The notes under the pieces: generated by a model
What the model saw: the letters and a program-made list of their open reading frames with translations, nothing else
Database searches by the model: none
Told to the model about the DNA's origin: nothing
Shown: positions 53,292 to 63,729 of the stretch, in pieces
How positions within the stretch are numbered: position 1 is the stretch's first letter
Layout of the letters: each line of letters opens with the position of its first letter
Origin: Thiotrichales bacterium 19S9-11
GTDB taxonomy: Bacteria; Pseudomonadota; Gammaproteobacteria; Francisellales; Francisellaceae
DNA length: 64,000 bases
Assembly (NCBI GenBank): GCA_021713395.1
Contig: JAKJJT010000002.1
Location: 124,001 to 188,000, forward strand
Direction: 5' to 3'
Position numbers and translations under genes: made by a program

Positions 53292-54278
53292 TTAAATAAT
53301 GCGCAATAACAACTGATCAAAAAACTGCTCTGATATTTCTACCTTAACACTCAAATACCAAAGGTTATCTAAATTAAATGATTCACATTTAATCGCATCT
53401 TTATATGTCATAATAATCGGAGAGTCATCTTTAAAAGCAAAATCATGTATCTTATATTGGTAATGATCTGGAAATGGTTTTTCAATGATCTGATAACCTA
53501 GATTTGTCAAACTATAAAAAAATCGGCTTGGATTGCCAATCCCTGCTACTGCATAAATAGTCTGCCTAGATAAATAATCAGGAGAATAAGACTTTTTGGT
53601 TTTTAAGTTAATTAAACCACTCGGTTTTAGTGTCATTGTATAATGGTAAGACGCATCAACAGGGCTTGTATCTGATTCATTATAAATTACAAAATCTACT
53701 GTCTTAACTCTTGTCTTTTTTTCTCTTAAAGGCCCCGCTGGAAAAATCAACTCATTACCTAACTTTCGTTTAGCATCAATCACAATAATCTCGACATCAC
53801 GTGGCAATTGATAATGTTGTAGCCCATCATCACTGATAATTACATCAACATTTGGATATTGTTTGGTTATTAATCTCAGCGCTTGTAACCTTTTTTTAGC
53901 TACTGCAATCGGGCATTGTAAAAACTGATAAAGCATTAATGGCTCATCACCCACATCTGTCGCACGATGCTTTTCACTAATCACTAGATCTTCTTTTGTC
54001 TTTCTGCCATAGCCTCTTGAAATAATACCAGGTGTATATCCCTTTTCTTTCAACTTAGTATAGATAGCTTCAACTAGGGGAGTTTTACCAACACCACCTA
54101 AAGTAATATTGCCAATAACAATAACAGGTATATTAAGTTTTGGCTGTAAGTAACGTGTATAGATAAAGCGTCGGATTATACTAGTTAGATAATAAACCCA
54201 AGCAATTGGCATTAAAAGATAAGCAAGATAAGTTTTATTCTGTTGATACCAATGTCTTAGAAAATATTTTTCTAGCAT
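53292..54278 (-). CDS. lpxK: Tetraacyldisaccharide 4'-kinase LpxK
   Basis: Phosphorylates the lipid A precursor at the 4' position. 328 residues. The N-terminal membrane-associated helix is at about 18-38. Walker A is GNITLGGVGKTP near 56-67. Downstream, IISRGYGRKT, DVGDEPLM and VIISDDGLQHYQLPRDVEI are typical. It follows msbA by three bases, the classical msbA-lpxK (valAB) pair. Confidence 0.96.
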   Translation of the reverse strand: MLEKYFLRHWYQQNKTYLAYLLMPIAWVYYLTSIIRRFIYTRYLQPKLNIPVIVIGNITLGGVGKTPLVEAIYTKLKEKGYTPGIISRGYGRKTKEDLVISEKHRATDVGDEPLMLYQFLQCPIAVAKKRLQALRLITKQYPNVDVIISDDGLQHYQLPRDVEIIVIDAKRKLGNELIFPAGPLREKKTRVKTVDFVIYNESDTSPVDASYHYTMTLKPSGLINLKTKKSYSPDYLSRQTIYAVAGIGNPSRFFYSLTNLGYQIIEKPFPDHYQYKIHDFAFKDDSPIIMTYKDAIKCESFNLDNLWYLSVKVEISEQFFDQLLLRII

Positions 54279-54281
54279 TAT

Positions 54282-56108
54282 CTAGCCTCCAACGACATTA
54301 CCACCTGAAGCTTGTGCTTGTTGGTGTAATTTGCTATATAAGCCGCCTTTTTCTAATAAACTCTGATGCGTCCCTATCTCAATGATCTGCCCTTCTTTGA
54401 TTACTACAATTTGATCAGCTGATTCAATGGTTGATAATCTATGAGCAATAACAAATGTCGTTCTACCTTGTTTTAGTTCATCAAGTGCTTTTTGCACCAG
54501 TCTTTCTGACTCATTGTCCAAGGCACTGGTTGCCTCATCTAAAATTAAAATTGGTGCATTTTTTAAAATTGCTCTTGCGATTGCAACACGTTGCCTCTGA
54601 CCACCTGATAAATTCATACCGTTTTCACCAATAACCGTATCAAGCCCTAATGGTAATTTTTCTATAAATTCATAAGCTTGTGCTGCTTTTGCCGCTGAAA
54701 TAACTTCTTTTTCCTCTGCCTGCTGCTGTTTACTCCCATAAGCAATATTATGATATAACGTATCGTCAAATAATGTCACATGCTGAGAAACAAAGGAAAT
54801 ATGTGAACGTAAATTTTCTAGACTTAGCTCACTAATATCAACACCATCAATTAATATTTTACCTGAACTTGGATTATAAAACCTTGGAATTAAGCTGACC
54901 AATGTTGACTTTCCACCACCTGAAGGCCCAACTAATGCGATTGTTTTTCCGCTTTCTGCTTTTAAGTTTATTTTATCTAAAATAATTTTCTTAGTATCCG
55001 TACTATAAGCAAATGAGACTTGATCAAAGACAACTTCTCCCTTGACTTTATTGATCTTTCTCTTACCTTCATCAACTTCACTATCTGAATCTAATAACTC
55101 ATATAAGTCTTCTACTGCTGCTAATGCTTTTTGAATTGTTGAATTAACATTTGTTAAGTTTTTCACTGGTTTCAATAAAGCTAACATTGCTGAAATAAAT
55201 GCCGCAAAAGAACCAGCTGATAGCCATTGATGTGACTCATCAACATCAATAGCAATATAAATAATCACAGCCAAAATAACAGCACCTACCATTTGAATTA
55301 GTGGTGATGAAATAGAATCAATTAACCTTACTTTTAATTGTTGAGAGAATGTATAATACGCATGTTTGTAAAAATGTCGCGATTGATAGCTCTGGCCACC
55401 AAATATTCTAATATCGCGATAGCCTTTAATTGTTTCTTCTGCAACATGCGTAACAGAGCCCATTGCTCTCTGCGTATTTTTACTTAAACGGCGAAACTGC
55501 TTTGATACCCAAGTAATAAACAGACCTAAGAAAGGAGCTGCAATTAAAATAAATAATGAGAGCTTCCAGCTTGTTACAAATAAAACCGTTAAAAGCCCTA
55601 TAACTAAAGCTCCATCCTGAAAAATCGTAATTAAAGCACTGCTGGTTGCTGCTGTAATTTGATCAACATTATAAAGCATTTTAGATAATAGCTGACCTGT
55701 TGTTCTTTTATCATAATAACTTGCTGGTAAAACCAGAAATTTATTAAAAACTTTAACGCGAAAGCTAAGTACAATTGATGCACTTAAGCGCCCCATAAAA
55801 TAACTTGATAAAAAAGAGCCAACGCCTCGCGCAAACAAAATACCGATAATTATAATTGGTAAATACTGGAAAATTGTGTTCGTTGCATCAACGCCTCCTT
55901 TAGGCCACTGATCTAAAATCGGCTTTAACATGTAGATACTCAGTGAGTCTGATGCTGAGTAAATAATACTACCAACCACTGAAATAACTAATAATATCAT
56001 CATAGAGCGAACATCTGACAATAAGCGGCGATAAAGCGCCCAGCCACTTGGCTTTTTATCTATTTTTATTTTCTTTTGCTTAGTCTTAATTGAAGCAGTT
56101 GTTGACAT
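54282..56108 (-). CDS. msbA: Lipid A export ATP-binding/permease protein MsbA
   Basis: Flips lipid A-core across the inner membrane. 608 residues. Six membrane helices (about 30-320) precede the nucleotide-binding domain with Walker A GPSGGGKSTLV, Q-loop VSQHVTLFDD, signature LSGGQRQRVAIARA, Walker B ILILDEATSALD and the switch His in IAHRLSTI. The C-terminus is polar and Gln/Gly-rich (HQQAQASGGN). It is the first gene of the msbA-lpxK operon and divergent from cca, with 134 bases between. Confidence 0.97.
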   Translation of the reverse strand: MSTTASIKTKQKKIKIDKKPSGWALYRRLLSDVRSMMILLVISVVGSIIYSASDSLSIYMLKPILDQWPKGGVDATNTIFQYLPIIIIGILFARGVGSFLSSYFMGRLSASIVLSFRVKVFNKFLVLPASYYDKRTTGQLLSKMLYNVDQITAATSSALITIFQDGALVIGLLTVLFVTSWKLSLFILIAAPFLGLFITWVSKQFRRLSKNTQRAMGSVTHVAEETIKGYRDIRIFGGQSYQSRHFYKHAYYTFSQQLKVRLIDSISSPLIQMVGAVILAVIIYIAIDVDESHQWLSAGSFAAFISAMLALLKPVKNLTNVNSTIQKALAAVEDLYELLDSDSEVDEGKRKINKVKGEVVFDQVSFAYSTDTKKIILDKINLKAESGKTIALVGPSGGGKSTLVSLIPRFYNPSSGKILIDGVDISELSLENLRSHISFVSQHVTLFDDTLYHNIAYGSKQQQAEEKEVISAAKAAQAYEFIEKLPLGLDTVIGENGMNLSGGQRQRVAIARAILKNAPILILDEATSALDNESERLVQKALDELKQGRTTFVIAHRLSTIESADQIVVIKEGQIIEIGTHQSLLEKGGLYSKLHQQAQASGGNVVGG

Positions 56109-56242
56109 GCGATGTCCTGATTATTTTTATCCGTTGCTCGCAAGTTTAAACCGCTCTTAGATATAACTCAAGTTATTGCACGTTTTATCCTTTCGTTTAT
56201 ACTGATAAGATAACCCTTCCAACATCCTATATAGTTACCTAA

Positions 56243-57478
56243 ATGATGAAAGTATATTTAGTTGGTGGCGCGGTCAGAGATAAACAGCTTGGTCTTAATA
56301 TATCTGATAAAGACTGGGTAATTGTTGGCGCAACACCAGAAGAAATGAGAGATAAAGGCTACACTGCTGTCGGTAAAAGTTTTCCTGTCTTTTTACATCC
56401 AAAAACAAAAGAAGAATATGCACTTGCACGAACTGAAGTAAAATCAGGCAAAGGCTATCATGGGTTTCAGTTTGTTACCGATAAAAAAGTCACACTAGAA
56501 GAAGACTTAAAACGAAGAGATTTAACAATTAATGCAATGGCAGAAGATGAAAGTGGTCATCTGATTGACCCATTTAACGGCCTAAATGATATTAAACATA
56601 AACGCTTACGCCATGTTAGTGGTGCTTTTAAAGAAGACCCTTTACGTGTTTTACGTACCGCACGTTTTCAAGCACAGCTTAACTATCTTGGTTTTGGTAT
56701 CGCAAAAGAAACCTTAGCACTAATGCAAGAAATTAGTGCTAGTGGCGAGCTAAAGTTCTTATCAAGTGAGCGTATTTGGCAAGAAACGTTAAAAGCATTA
56801 CTAAGTTCAAGTCCGTCTGCTTATTTTGAAACACTGCGTATAGTTGGTGCATTAAAAGAACTTTTTCCTGAGATTGATCAACTTTATGGTGTTAGCCAAC
56901 CTGAAAAACATCACCCAGAGGTTGACTGTGGCATTCATACTATGATGGTAATTGATCAAGCTGCTAAATTAGACCTATCAGATGAAGCACGTTTTGCATG
57001 CCTTGTTCATGATCTCGGCAAAGGTACAACACCAAAAGATATACTACCTAAGCATATTGGACATGAATCACGTGGTATTGAGCTTATTATGACACTTTGT
57101 CATCGCTTACGCATACCAAAACGTTTTGAGCAATTAGCACTTCTTGTCGCTCGCTATCATAGTCATTGCCACCGCGCATTTGAACTTCGCCCTAAGACTT
57201 TGTTAGATTTTTTACATCACTTATCTGCGCTTCGTCATCCCAAAAGATTTGAAGATTTTCTTATGGCATGCTTAGCTGATCATAAGGGTCGCAAAGGCTT
57301 TGAAGATCACAATTACCCTCAAGCTGATTATTTAAGGGCAGCAAAAGATGCCATCGCCACTATTAGCTCTAAACCTTTTATTGAAAAAGGCCTTAAAGGC
57401 AAAGATTTAGGTAATGCGATTTTTAATCAGCAATTGGAAGTTTTGGTTGAGTTTAAAAAAAATTATATTTCTGAATAA
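56243..57478 (+). CDS. cca: tRNA CCA-adding nucleotidyltransferase
   Basis: 411 residues, the bacterial class II multifunctional form. The nucleotidyltransferase head has YLVGGAVRDKQLG and KDWVIVGATPEEM with the catalytic Asp residues; RRDLTINAMA and the template motif EDPLRVLRTARFQAQL follow. The HD phosphohydrolase domain has CGIHTMMVIDQ and CLVHDLGKG, as in E. coli Cca with phosphatase/phosphodiesterase activity. Two adjacent ATGs begin the gene (56243, 56246); homologues match the second. Confidence 0.97.
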   Translation: MMKVYLVGGAVRDKQLGLNISDKDWVIVGATPEEMRDKGYTAVGKSFPVFLHPKTKEEYALARTEVKSGKGYHGFQFVTDKKVTLEEDLKRRDLTINAMAEDESGHLIDPFNGLNDIKHKRLRHVSGAFKEDPLRVLRTARFQAQLNYLGFGIAKETLALMQEISASGELKFLSSERIWQETLKALLSSSPSAYFETLRIVGALKELFPEIDQLYGVSQPEKHHPEVDCGIHTMMVIDQAAKLDLSDEARFACLVHDLGKGTTPKDILPKHIGHESRGIELIMTLCHRLRIPKRFEQLALLVARYHSHCHRAFELRPKTLLDFLHHLSALRHPKRFEDFLMACLADHKGRKGFEDHNYPQADYLRAAKDAIATISSKPFIEKGLKGKDLGNAIFNQQLEVLVEFKKNYISE

Positions 57479-57484
57479 GTTTCT

Positions 57485-58309
57485 TTAAAAGTAACAGCTT
57501 TGTGTTAACTGGGGTTCAGCCTCATCTTGTTTTGCTTTTATACGTTCTTTCAAAGTATACGTGCACAATGGAAATAAGTTCTCAAATAGCGTTTGTCCTG
57601 TATCATTAGAACTAGATAATTTAATATTAATTTCTTGAAGGCCAGTACTACTTTTCAACTGAATAGAAAGGCCTACTTTCTCTAAATCTACGTCCACTTC
57701 TTTATTATTATATCTTATGTCAGCTTGATATTTTTCCTGAACTTTTTGAAAAAAATTATTACATTTTAGAAGTGTTTGACAAAAGCTTTCTATACTAGAT
57801 AGTTTATTTTTTTCTTTTCTGGTTTCCTTAAGCGTTTTACCTTCAATCAGTATACCACATGATAAATTTTCGCTAATTTTATCACTTCTATATCTTGCAC
57901 AATGAAGCGCCTGAAGCAAGATTTCTAAAAATGTTATATGTTCAAATTTTTCATCTCTTGCCAGATTAACGACGTCATCATATTGATTCTTGATATAATA
58001 ACCTTCAGGATATTTCCTTTTATCATTAGGGTCATTTTCATTTACCCATTTAAGCAATTCATCAATCTTATCTCTAAACTTCTCACTAATATACACTGCC
58101 ATCTGCATATCTATTGATTGAATGTCACTGTTTAGTTTTTTCAGTATAGGGACTTCTTTATTTTGAGATAATAGTTCCCTATACTGACGACACTTAAGCT
58201 TATGAACAATGTCATTTCTTTTACGTAAAAGTGGCTTTTTTTGAAATTCAAAATGATCAGTCCACGCTTTAATATAAGCATCACATTCTTTTGAAAGATC
58301 CCCTGGCAT
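57485..58309 (-). CDS. Unrecognised soluble protein with coiled-coil-like N-terminus
   Basis: 274 residues from the ATG at 58309, preceded by AGGGG at eight bases; an upstream TTG is less likely. No recognised domain, signal peptide or membrane segment. Residues 20-85 are Lys/Glu-rich helices, the middle (about 110-180) is helical with ITFLEILLQALHCARYR, and residues about 205-245 look beta-rich (VDVDLEKVGLSIQLKSS). The end, KAKQDEAEPQLTQSCYF, combines acidic residues with a hydrophobic terminus. It resembles the unknown proteins at 2792 and 12776 in style only. A host-directed effector is one possibility. Confidence 0.7.
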   Translation of the reverse strand: MPGDLSKECDAYIKAWTDHFEFQKKPLLRKRNDIVHKLKCRQYRELLSQNKEVPILKKLNSDIQSIDMQMAVYISEKFRDKIDELLKWVNENDPNDKRKYPEGYYIKNQYDDVVNLARDEKFEHITFLEILLQALHCARYRSDKISENLSCGILIEGKTLKETRKEKNKLSSIESFCQTLLKCNNFFQKVQEKYQADIRYNNKEVDVDLEKVGLSIQLKSSTGLQEINIKLSSSNDTGQTLFENLFPLCTYTLKERIKAKQDEAEPQLTQSCYF

Positions 58310-58511
58310 TTTTATTTCCCCTACCAATCAACAAAAACAACATCTTGTTTTATCAAAATAAAACGATTTTAAAATAATTGCCATATAAAAAATAAGAAAA
58401 TACATTTTATAATAAAATATGAAACAATTTTTAATCTAAAAAATCATAACTAAGGACAAATAAAAGGCAAATGACATAATAGATGACGAAGTTGCATTTT
58501 TTTGTTACTAT

Positions 58512-58537
58512 GCACACAGTTTAAACAAATACTGTGC
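58512..58537 (+). promoter_or_regulatory. Interrupted stem-loop before the hldD ribosome-binding site
   Basis: GCACACAGT (58512-58520) pairs with ACTGTGC (58531-58537) with a two-base bulge, just before AAAGGTG and the hldD ATG. It could modulate translation or be a regulator site. The symmetry is modest. Confidence 0.3.
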
Positions 58538-58549
58538 AAAGGTGATTTA

Positions 58550-59530
58550 ATGATTATTGTAACTGGCGGTGCCGGATTTATTGGCAGCAATATTGTTAAA
58601 GGACTAAATAAGCGTGATATTATTGATATCTTAGTTGTTGACGATCTAAAGGATGGACATAAATTTTCTAACTTAGCTGACTGCGATTTTATTGATTATG
58701 TTGATAAAGATGACTTTTTAGATGATTTGCTAGAAGGCCTATATGATGATGTTGAAATCGAAGCAATCTTCCATGAAGGTGCTTGTTCTGAGACAACTGA
58801 GTGGGATGGTCGCTATATGATGCAAAATAACTTCGAGTATTCGAAAGTTTTATTACACTTTGCTCTTAATAAAAGCATTCCATTTTTATACGCTTCTTCT
58901 GCTGCAACTTATGGTAATAGTGATACGTTCCGCGAAGAGCGTCAGTTTGAGTTACCAGTGAATGTCTATGGTTTTTCAAAGTTTCAGTTTGATCAGTATG
59001 TTCGTTTTAATATTCTACCTAATGCATCAAGCTTAGTAACTGGCTTTAGGTATTTTAATGTCTATGGCCCAAGAGAGTCACACAAAGGTACTATGTCATC
59101 TGTTGCTTTTCATCATTACAACCAAATTAAAGAAAACAACAAAGTAAAATTATTTGGCCCTTATGATGGCTATAAAGCAGGTGAGCAAAGCAGAGACTTT
59201 GTTTATATTGGTGATGTTATTGATGTTAATTTATGGTTCTATGACGAAGCTCGCAAAGCACATACCGTAAATGACATTCAAAATTTATCTGGCGTATATA
59301 ACTTAGGCACGGGCAGAAGCCAACCATTTAATGATATTGCAAATACTGTTATCAAATATTTTGGTAAAGGTAAAATTGAATATATTGACTTTCCTGAACA
59401 CTTAAAAGGTCATTATCAAAGCTTTACCCAAGCAGATATTACTAAACTAAGATCTGTTGGTTATGATAAATCATTTAAAACAGTTGAAGAAGGTGTCACA
59501 GAATACCTTGATTGGCTAACTAAAGCTTAA
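58550..59530 (+). CDS. hldD: ADP-L-glycero-D-manno-heptose 6-epimerase
   Basis: Makes the heptose donor for the LPS inner core. 326 residues from the ATG at 58550 ([14 protein letters not shown]), preceded by AAAGGTG; the in-frame extension to 58502 is not conserved. Rossmann motif GGAGFIGS at 6-13, LPS-epimerase features [12 protein letters not shown]-like ([15 protein letters not shown]), catalytic Tyr/Lys in [10 protein letters not shown], and [14 protein letters not shown]. It is 23 bases before waaA. Confidence 0.96.
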   Translation: MIIVTGGAGFIGSNIVKGLNKRDIIDILVVDDLKDGHKFSNLADCDFIDYVDKDDFLDDLLEGLYDDVEIEAIFHEGACSETTEWDGRYMMQNNFEYSKVLLHFALNKSIPFLYASSAATYGNSDTFREERQFELPVNVYGFSKFQFDQYVRFNILPNASSLVTGFRYFNVYGPRESHKGTMSSVAFHHYNQIKENNKVKLFGPYDGYKAGEQSRDFVYIGDVIDVNLWFYDEARKAHTVNDIQNLSGVYNLGTGRSQPFNDIANTVIKYFGKGKIEYIDFPEHLKGHYQSFTQADITKLRSVGYDKSFKTVEEGVTEYLDWLTKA

Positions 59531-59553
59531 AGCTACTTAAGAATACGGATATT

Positions 59554-60837
59554 ATGAAAGCTATCTATCTGATTATGCTCATTTTTTATAATATCGGCAT
59601 GATAGCTGCACTGCCATTTATTTTGCTAAAAAATATTTGGCGTAGCCGAGTCAGCCCAGGTTATCGAAAAAGAACACTTGAACGTCTTGGCCTTGCTCCA
59701 TTTCACCTAAGTAACTGCATTTGGATTCATTCTGTTTCTATGGGTGAAACACTAGCAATTGCACCGCTTGTGAAAAAACTAATTCAAGCACATCCAGAAA
59801 AATCATTCTTAATTACAACGATGTCTGTAACAGGCAGCCAACAAGTAAAAAAAATATACGATGATTTCCCTCAAGTTAAGCATTGCTATTTACCCTATGA
59901 TATTAGTCTTAGCTATTGGATATTTTTAAAAAGAACAAAACCTGCTTTATTAGTTATTATGGAAACTGAGTTATGGCCTAATCTAATTAATGCCTGCTCA
60001 AGCCGTAATATTCCTATAGTATTAACCAATGCACGTTTATCTGAAAAGTCAGCTAATGGTTATCAAAAAGTTGCTTGGGTTACGCGTATAATGCTTAACC
60101 AGCTAAGTGCCATTGCTGCACAAAATGATATTGATGGTAATCGTTTTCTATCCTTGGGCCTACAAGAAGAAAAGTTACTTATAACTGGTAATATCAAATT
60201 TGATATTCAAATTACTGAAGATGCCCAAAAAAAAGGTATTAACCTTAAAAAAAGCTTTAATAATCGTTTAGCTTGGATTGCAGCGTCAACTCACCCTGGT
60301 GAAGATGAAATCATATTACGCGCACATCAAAAAATTATATCTAAATACCCTAATACACTGTTAATCCTCGTCCCTCGACACCCTGAACGTTTTGACCCCG
60401 TATATGAGCTAGCCTCAAGTAAGTTTACAACAGCAAGGCGCAGCTTAAATCAACCTGTTAACGACAAAACACAAGTTTACCTATGTGATACCATGGGTGA
60501 GATGATGTTATTACTAAAAGCAAGTGACATTGCATTTATTGGTGGCAGTCTTATCAATCGCGGCGGGCATAATACACTTGAACCAGCATCACTAAAATTA
60601 CCCGTTTTAAGTGGTCCAAATACATTTAATTTTGCAAAAATAAATCAATCACTGATAGAGTCTAATGGACTGATTACTGTCACTGATGAATTGTCACTTT
60701 ATGCTAAAATCATTGAGCTAATAAAAGAACCTGAATTACGTCAAAGCATTGGTGAAAATGCCTATCAAGTTGTCCAATCAAATCAAGGTGCTTTAGAAAA
60801 ACAATTTAGTTTAATTAACCTAATAATTCAAAAATAA
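59554..60837 (+). CDS. waaA: Kdo transferase WaaA
   Basis: Adds Kdo to lipid IVA. 427 residues. The N-terminal membrane anchor is at about 3-22, and WRSRVSPGYRKRTLERLG follows. The catalytic Glu is in WIHSVSMGETLA. The acceptor/donor segments METELWPNLI, AASTHPGEDEIIL, PRHPERF and GGSLINRGGHNTLEPA complete the GT30 fold. It lies between hldD and ispA in one operon, so core heptose and Kdo supply are co-expressed. Confidence 0.96.
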   Translation: MKAIYLIMLIFYNIGMIAALPFILLKNIWRSRVSPGYRKRTLERLGLAPFHLSNCIWIHSVSMGETLAIAPLVKKLIQAHPEKSFLITTMSVTGSQQVKKIYDDFPQVKHCYLPYDISLSYWIFLKRTKPALLVIMETELWPNLINACSSRNIPIVLTNARLSEKSANGYQKVAWVTRIMLNQLSAIAAQNDIDGNRFLSLGLQEEKLLITGNIKFDIQITEDAQKKGINLKKSFNNRLAWIAASTHPGEDEIILRAHQKIISKYPNTLLILVPRHPERFDPVYELASSKFTTARRSLNQPVNDKTQVYLCDTMGEMMLLLKASDIAFIGGSLINRGGHNTLEPASLKLPVLSGPNTFNFAKINQSLIESNGLITVTDELSLYAKIIELIKEPELRQSIGENAYQVVQSNQGALEKQFSLINLIIQK

Positions 60838-60843
60838 ACCATC

Positions 60844-61731
60844 ATGATCGATAACTATAAAAGCATAATCAAACCCTATATAGAACGATTTAATTCTTTT
60901 CTATCTGATGAATTATCACAACTTCCAATTGATAGCACTCACCTAAAAGACGCCATCTGCTATAGCACACTAAATGGTGGCAAGCGTATTAGAGCCTTAC
61001 TTGTTTACTTCAGCGGCATAATGTTTGATAGTGACATTGAAAACCTTGACTACGTTGCTTGCGCAGTTGAACTGATACATACCTACTCTCTGATTCATGA
61101 TGACCTCCCCTCTATGGATGATGATAGTATGCGTAGAGGAAAACCTACTTGTCACATACAGTTTGATGAAGCGACAGCAATTTTAACTGGTGATATTTTG
61201 CAAAGTTTAGCGTTTGAGTATTTAACCCATCAAAAGCTTAAACTGTCCCCTGAACAAATAACTTTGGCTATTCGCACTTTAAGTCATGCTTCAAGTCATA
61301 TGGTTTCAGGTCAAATGATTGATTTAAAATCTGAAAATCAACAAATCAATCTTGAAAACCTTAATCAATTGCATACCTTAAAAACAGGTAAACTCATCAC
61401 TGCTTCTTTATTGCTTGGCTTGATATCTTCCAAATATTATCAATCTGAGATATATGTTAAACGTTTATCAAATTTAGGAGATTTATTAGGACTTGCCTTC
61501 CAAATACAAGATGATGTACTTGACTTAACTTCATCAACTGAAGTCTTAGGAAAAGCACAAGGCAGTGACATATCACTTGGCAAATCTACTTATCCAAGCA
61601 TACTGGGTATGACAACTAGCCAAACTTTACTAGATCAAACTTTTCATAAAATTTATCACCATATTGGACAGCTGCCAGCTACTAAAGAGTTAACTTTACT
61701 CATCCAATGGATTGAACAAAGAAAATTCTAA
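60844..61731 (+). CDS. ispA: Farnesyl diphosphate synthase (geranyltranstransferase)
   Basis: 295 residues of the short-chain trans-prenyltransferase family. The first Asp-rich motif is DDLPSMDDDSMRRG, the second QIQDDVLD with KAQGSDISLGKSTYP. GGKRIRALLVYF and HMVSGQMIDL are conserved. It supplies C15 units for undecaprenyl and ubiquinone chains. xseB and dxs, its usual neighbours in E. coli, are absent; it follows waaA by six bases. Confidence 0.94.
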   Translation: MIDNYKSIIKPYIERFNSFLSDELSQLPIDSTHLKDAICYSTLNGGKRIRALLVYFSGIMFDSDIENLDYVACAVELIHTYSLIHDDLPSMDDDSMRRGKPTCHIQFDEATAILTGDILQSLAFEYLTHQKLKLSPEQITLAIRTLSHASSHMVSGQMIDLKSENQQINLENLNQLHTLKTGKLITASLLLGLISSKYYQSEIYVKRLSNLGDLLGLAFQIQDDVLDLTSSTEVLGKAQGSDISLGKSTYPSILGMTTSQTLLDQTFHKIYHHIGQLPATKELTLLIQWIEQRKF

Positions 61732-61820
61732 AAATTGGTATATTTTTAAAAATTTATACTATTATTAAATATAAATAAATATTTTTATATGAAAAATAAT
61801 AATAAATAAAGTTACTCATC

Positions 61821-63719
61821 ATGATAAACAAAAAAATAGAAGTTAATAGCAAGCTCAATGAGCTCTTGTTTAAAAACTCTGTACACACTGCACTTTATAA
61901 CTTTGTTTTAGCAGTAATTATTATTTATTTTTTACCAAAAGATGAGTATTTCTCGATTACAACTATTATCTGGCTATCTTTAATGTTATTCAGTGTTGCC
62001 TTACGTTTCTCTAGTGGGTTGTTTTCTGATCAATATAAGACGTTACATATATTTACTCTTCAGCTAATTAGCATACTTTTTACTGGCTGCCTATGGGGTT
62101 ATCTTTATTGGCATTACTATGATCCAAACACTTTATTCCAGCATATGATGATACTGCTTGTGCTCAGTGGTATATCTGCTGGTAGCATCATTTCAATGGC
62201 CCCTTCAAGATTATGTTATTTAGCATTTACGTTGCCTATGATTATTTCCATCATTATCAGCAATCTTAATGACATATATAATGAAGGTGCAGCAATTATT
62301 GTACTTTCTTTAGTATATTATATATTCCTTGTTTCTATTCACCAAAAAAATAATAAATTATTATTAAAAAATTATAATCTAGAAGTTAAGCGTAACTGGC
62401 TCATTCGAATTCTCAATAAAAAAAATCAAGTTGACGATCTTACTGGTGTCTTAAACCGCAAAACTTTTAGACAAATTGCAAAACGGGAGCTTTCATTTGC
62501 CAAGAAAAAAGATAAAAATCTTTCTATTATCTTCTGTGACATTGATCACTTTAAAATGATTAACGATAAATATGGCCACCATATGGGAGATAAGGTACTT
62601 AAATATTTTTCAGAACTATTAAAAGCTAATTTTAAACAATATCATATTGCTAGAATTGGTGGAGATGAGTTTTCAATTTTAGTTTCTCACCTAAAGCATA
62701 TAAATCAAATCAAGTGGATCGCAAAAGAACTTGCAAACCTGGCTCCTGAAAGCATTACAATTGACGGGCATCGTATAAAATTAAGCCTAAGTATTGGTGC
62801 TGCGTCATATCCATTTTCTGGTAATAACCTATTAACGTTAGAAAGAAATGCAGATATTTCATTATATAAAGCAAAAGAGCTTGGACGTAATCGTTATGTT
62901 GTTTTTTCAGATGAAATTTATAATGATTTTCTGAAAAATGAAGCAATTGCTGATGCAATTAATCAACCATTTCAACAAAATTTTACCTTTAAGTATCAGC
63001 CGATTTATCAAATTTCGGCTGATGAGCAAGCAATTAAAGGTGTTGAGCTATTACTTAGGCCTAAAGGCAACCTTAGTCAAGATATTAATGCAATAGATAT
63101 CATTCAAATTGCTGAAAATAGAGGACAAATGAAAAGTTTTGGTTTTCATTTATTAAATATTGCACTAAGTGAAATAGTTCACATCAGTAGCATTTATCCT
63201 GATTATGTTTTTACCATTAATATTCCAACCAGTCTAATTGAAACAAGAATAGATCAACAAAAAATAATTGATTTAGTCCACTTTTATGGCTTATCTGCAT
63301 CTCAGATTATATTTGAAATTAAAGAAAGTTCTCTTAATTCAAGTAAAAATGCCGTTATAGATGGTATTAAAAAGTTTAGCCAACATGGTTATCAAGTTGC
63401 AATAGATGACTTTGGTAAAGGCTACTCCTCGCTTGCCAAACTCAGCCATATTCCAGCTAATATACTAAAATTAGATATGGCATTTATACACCATATTGAA
63501 CATGACTCTAATATGCAAAATATTGTTAAGTGGGTGATACAACTTGCAAACAGTCTACACTTAAACGTGATTGCTGAAGGTATAGAAAACCAAGATCAAT
63601 TAAACATAGTACAAGCTTTAGGCTGTTCACTAATGCAAGGATATTACTTATGTAAGCCTTTATCAAAAGAAGAGCTAACAGCAGGAATTGATAGATACAC
63701 CAAAACGCTTATTGGCTAA
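61821..63719 (+). CDS. Membrane GGDEF-EAL protein (c-di-GMP turnover)
   Basis: 632 residues. About six membrane helices (23-175) form a sensor region. The GGDEF domain (about 205-360) has an intact active motif GGDEF at 280-284, with DIDHFKMINDKYGH before it. The EAL domain (about 375-625) has ELLLR in place of EALLR (E409), with N467, E499, D529-D530 (IDDFGKGYSS), K550 and E586 retained, so phosphodiesterase activity is plausible. No RxxD inhibitory site is obvious. It is probably monocistronic; 89 bases separate it from ispA. It converges on trkA with a 10-base gap. Net direction of activity cannot be read from sequence. Confidence 0.94.
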   Translation: MINKKIEVNSKLNELLFKNSVHTALYNFVLAVIIIYFLPKDEYFSITTIIWLSLMLFSVALRFSSGLFSDQYKTLHIFTLQLISILFTGCLWGYLYWHYYDPNTLFQHMMILLVLSGISAGSIISMAPSRLCYLAFTLPMIISIIISNLNDIYNEGAAIIVLSLVYYIFLVSIHQKNNKLLLKNYNLEVKRNWLIRILNKKNQVDDLTGVLNRKTFRQIAKRELSFAKKKDKNLSIIFCDIDHFKMINDKYGHHMGDKVLKYFSELLKANFKQYHIARIGGDEFSILVSHLKHINQIKWIAKELANLAPESITIDGHRIKLSLSIGAASYPFSGNNLLTLERNADISLYKAKELGRNRYVVFSDEIYNDFLKNEAIADAINQPFQQNFTFKYQPIYQISADEQAIKGVELLLRPKGNLSQDINAIDIIQIAENRGQMKSFGFHLLNIALSEIVHISSIYPDYVFTINIPTSLIETRIDQQKIIDLVHFYGLSASQIIFEIKESSLNSSKNAVIDGIKKFSQHGYQVAIDDFGKGYSSLAKLSHIPANILKLDMAFIHHIEHDSNMQNIVKWVIQLANSLHLNVIAEGIENQDQLNIVQALGCSLMQGYYLCKPLSKEELTAGIDRYTKTLIG

Positions 63720-63729
63720 AACTCAATAT

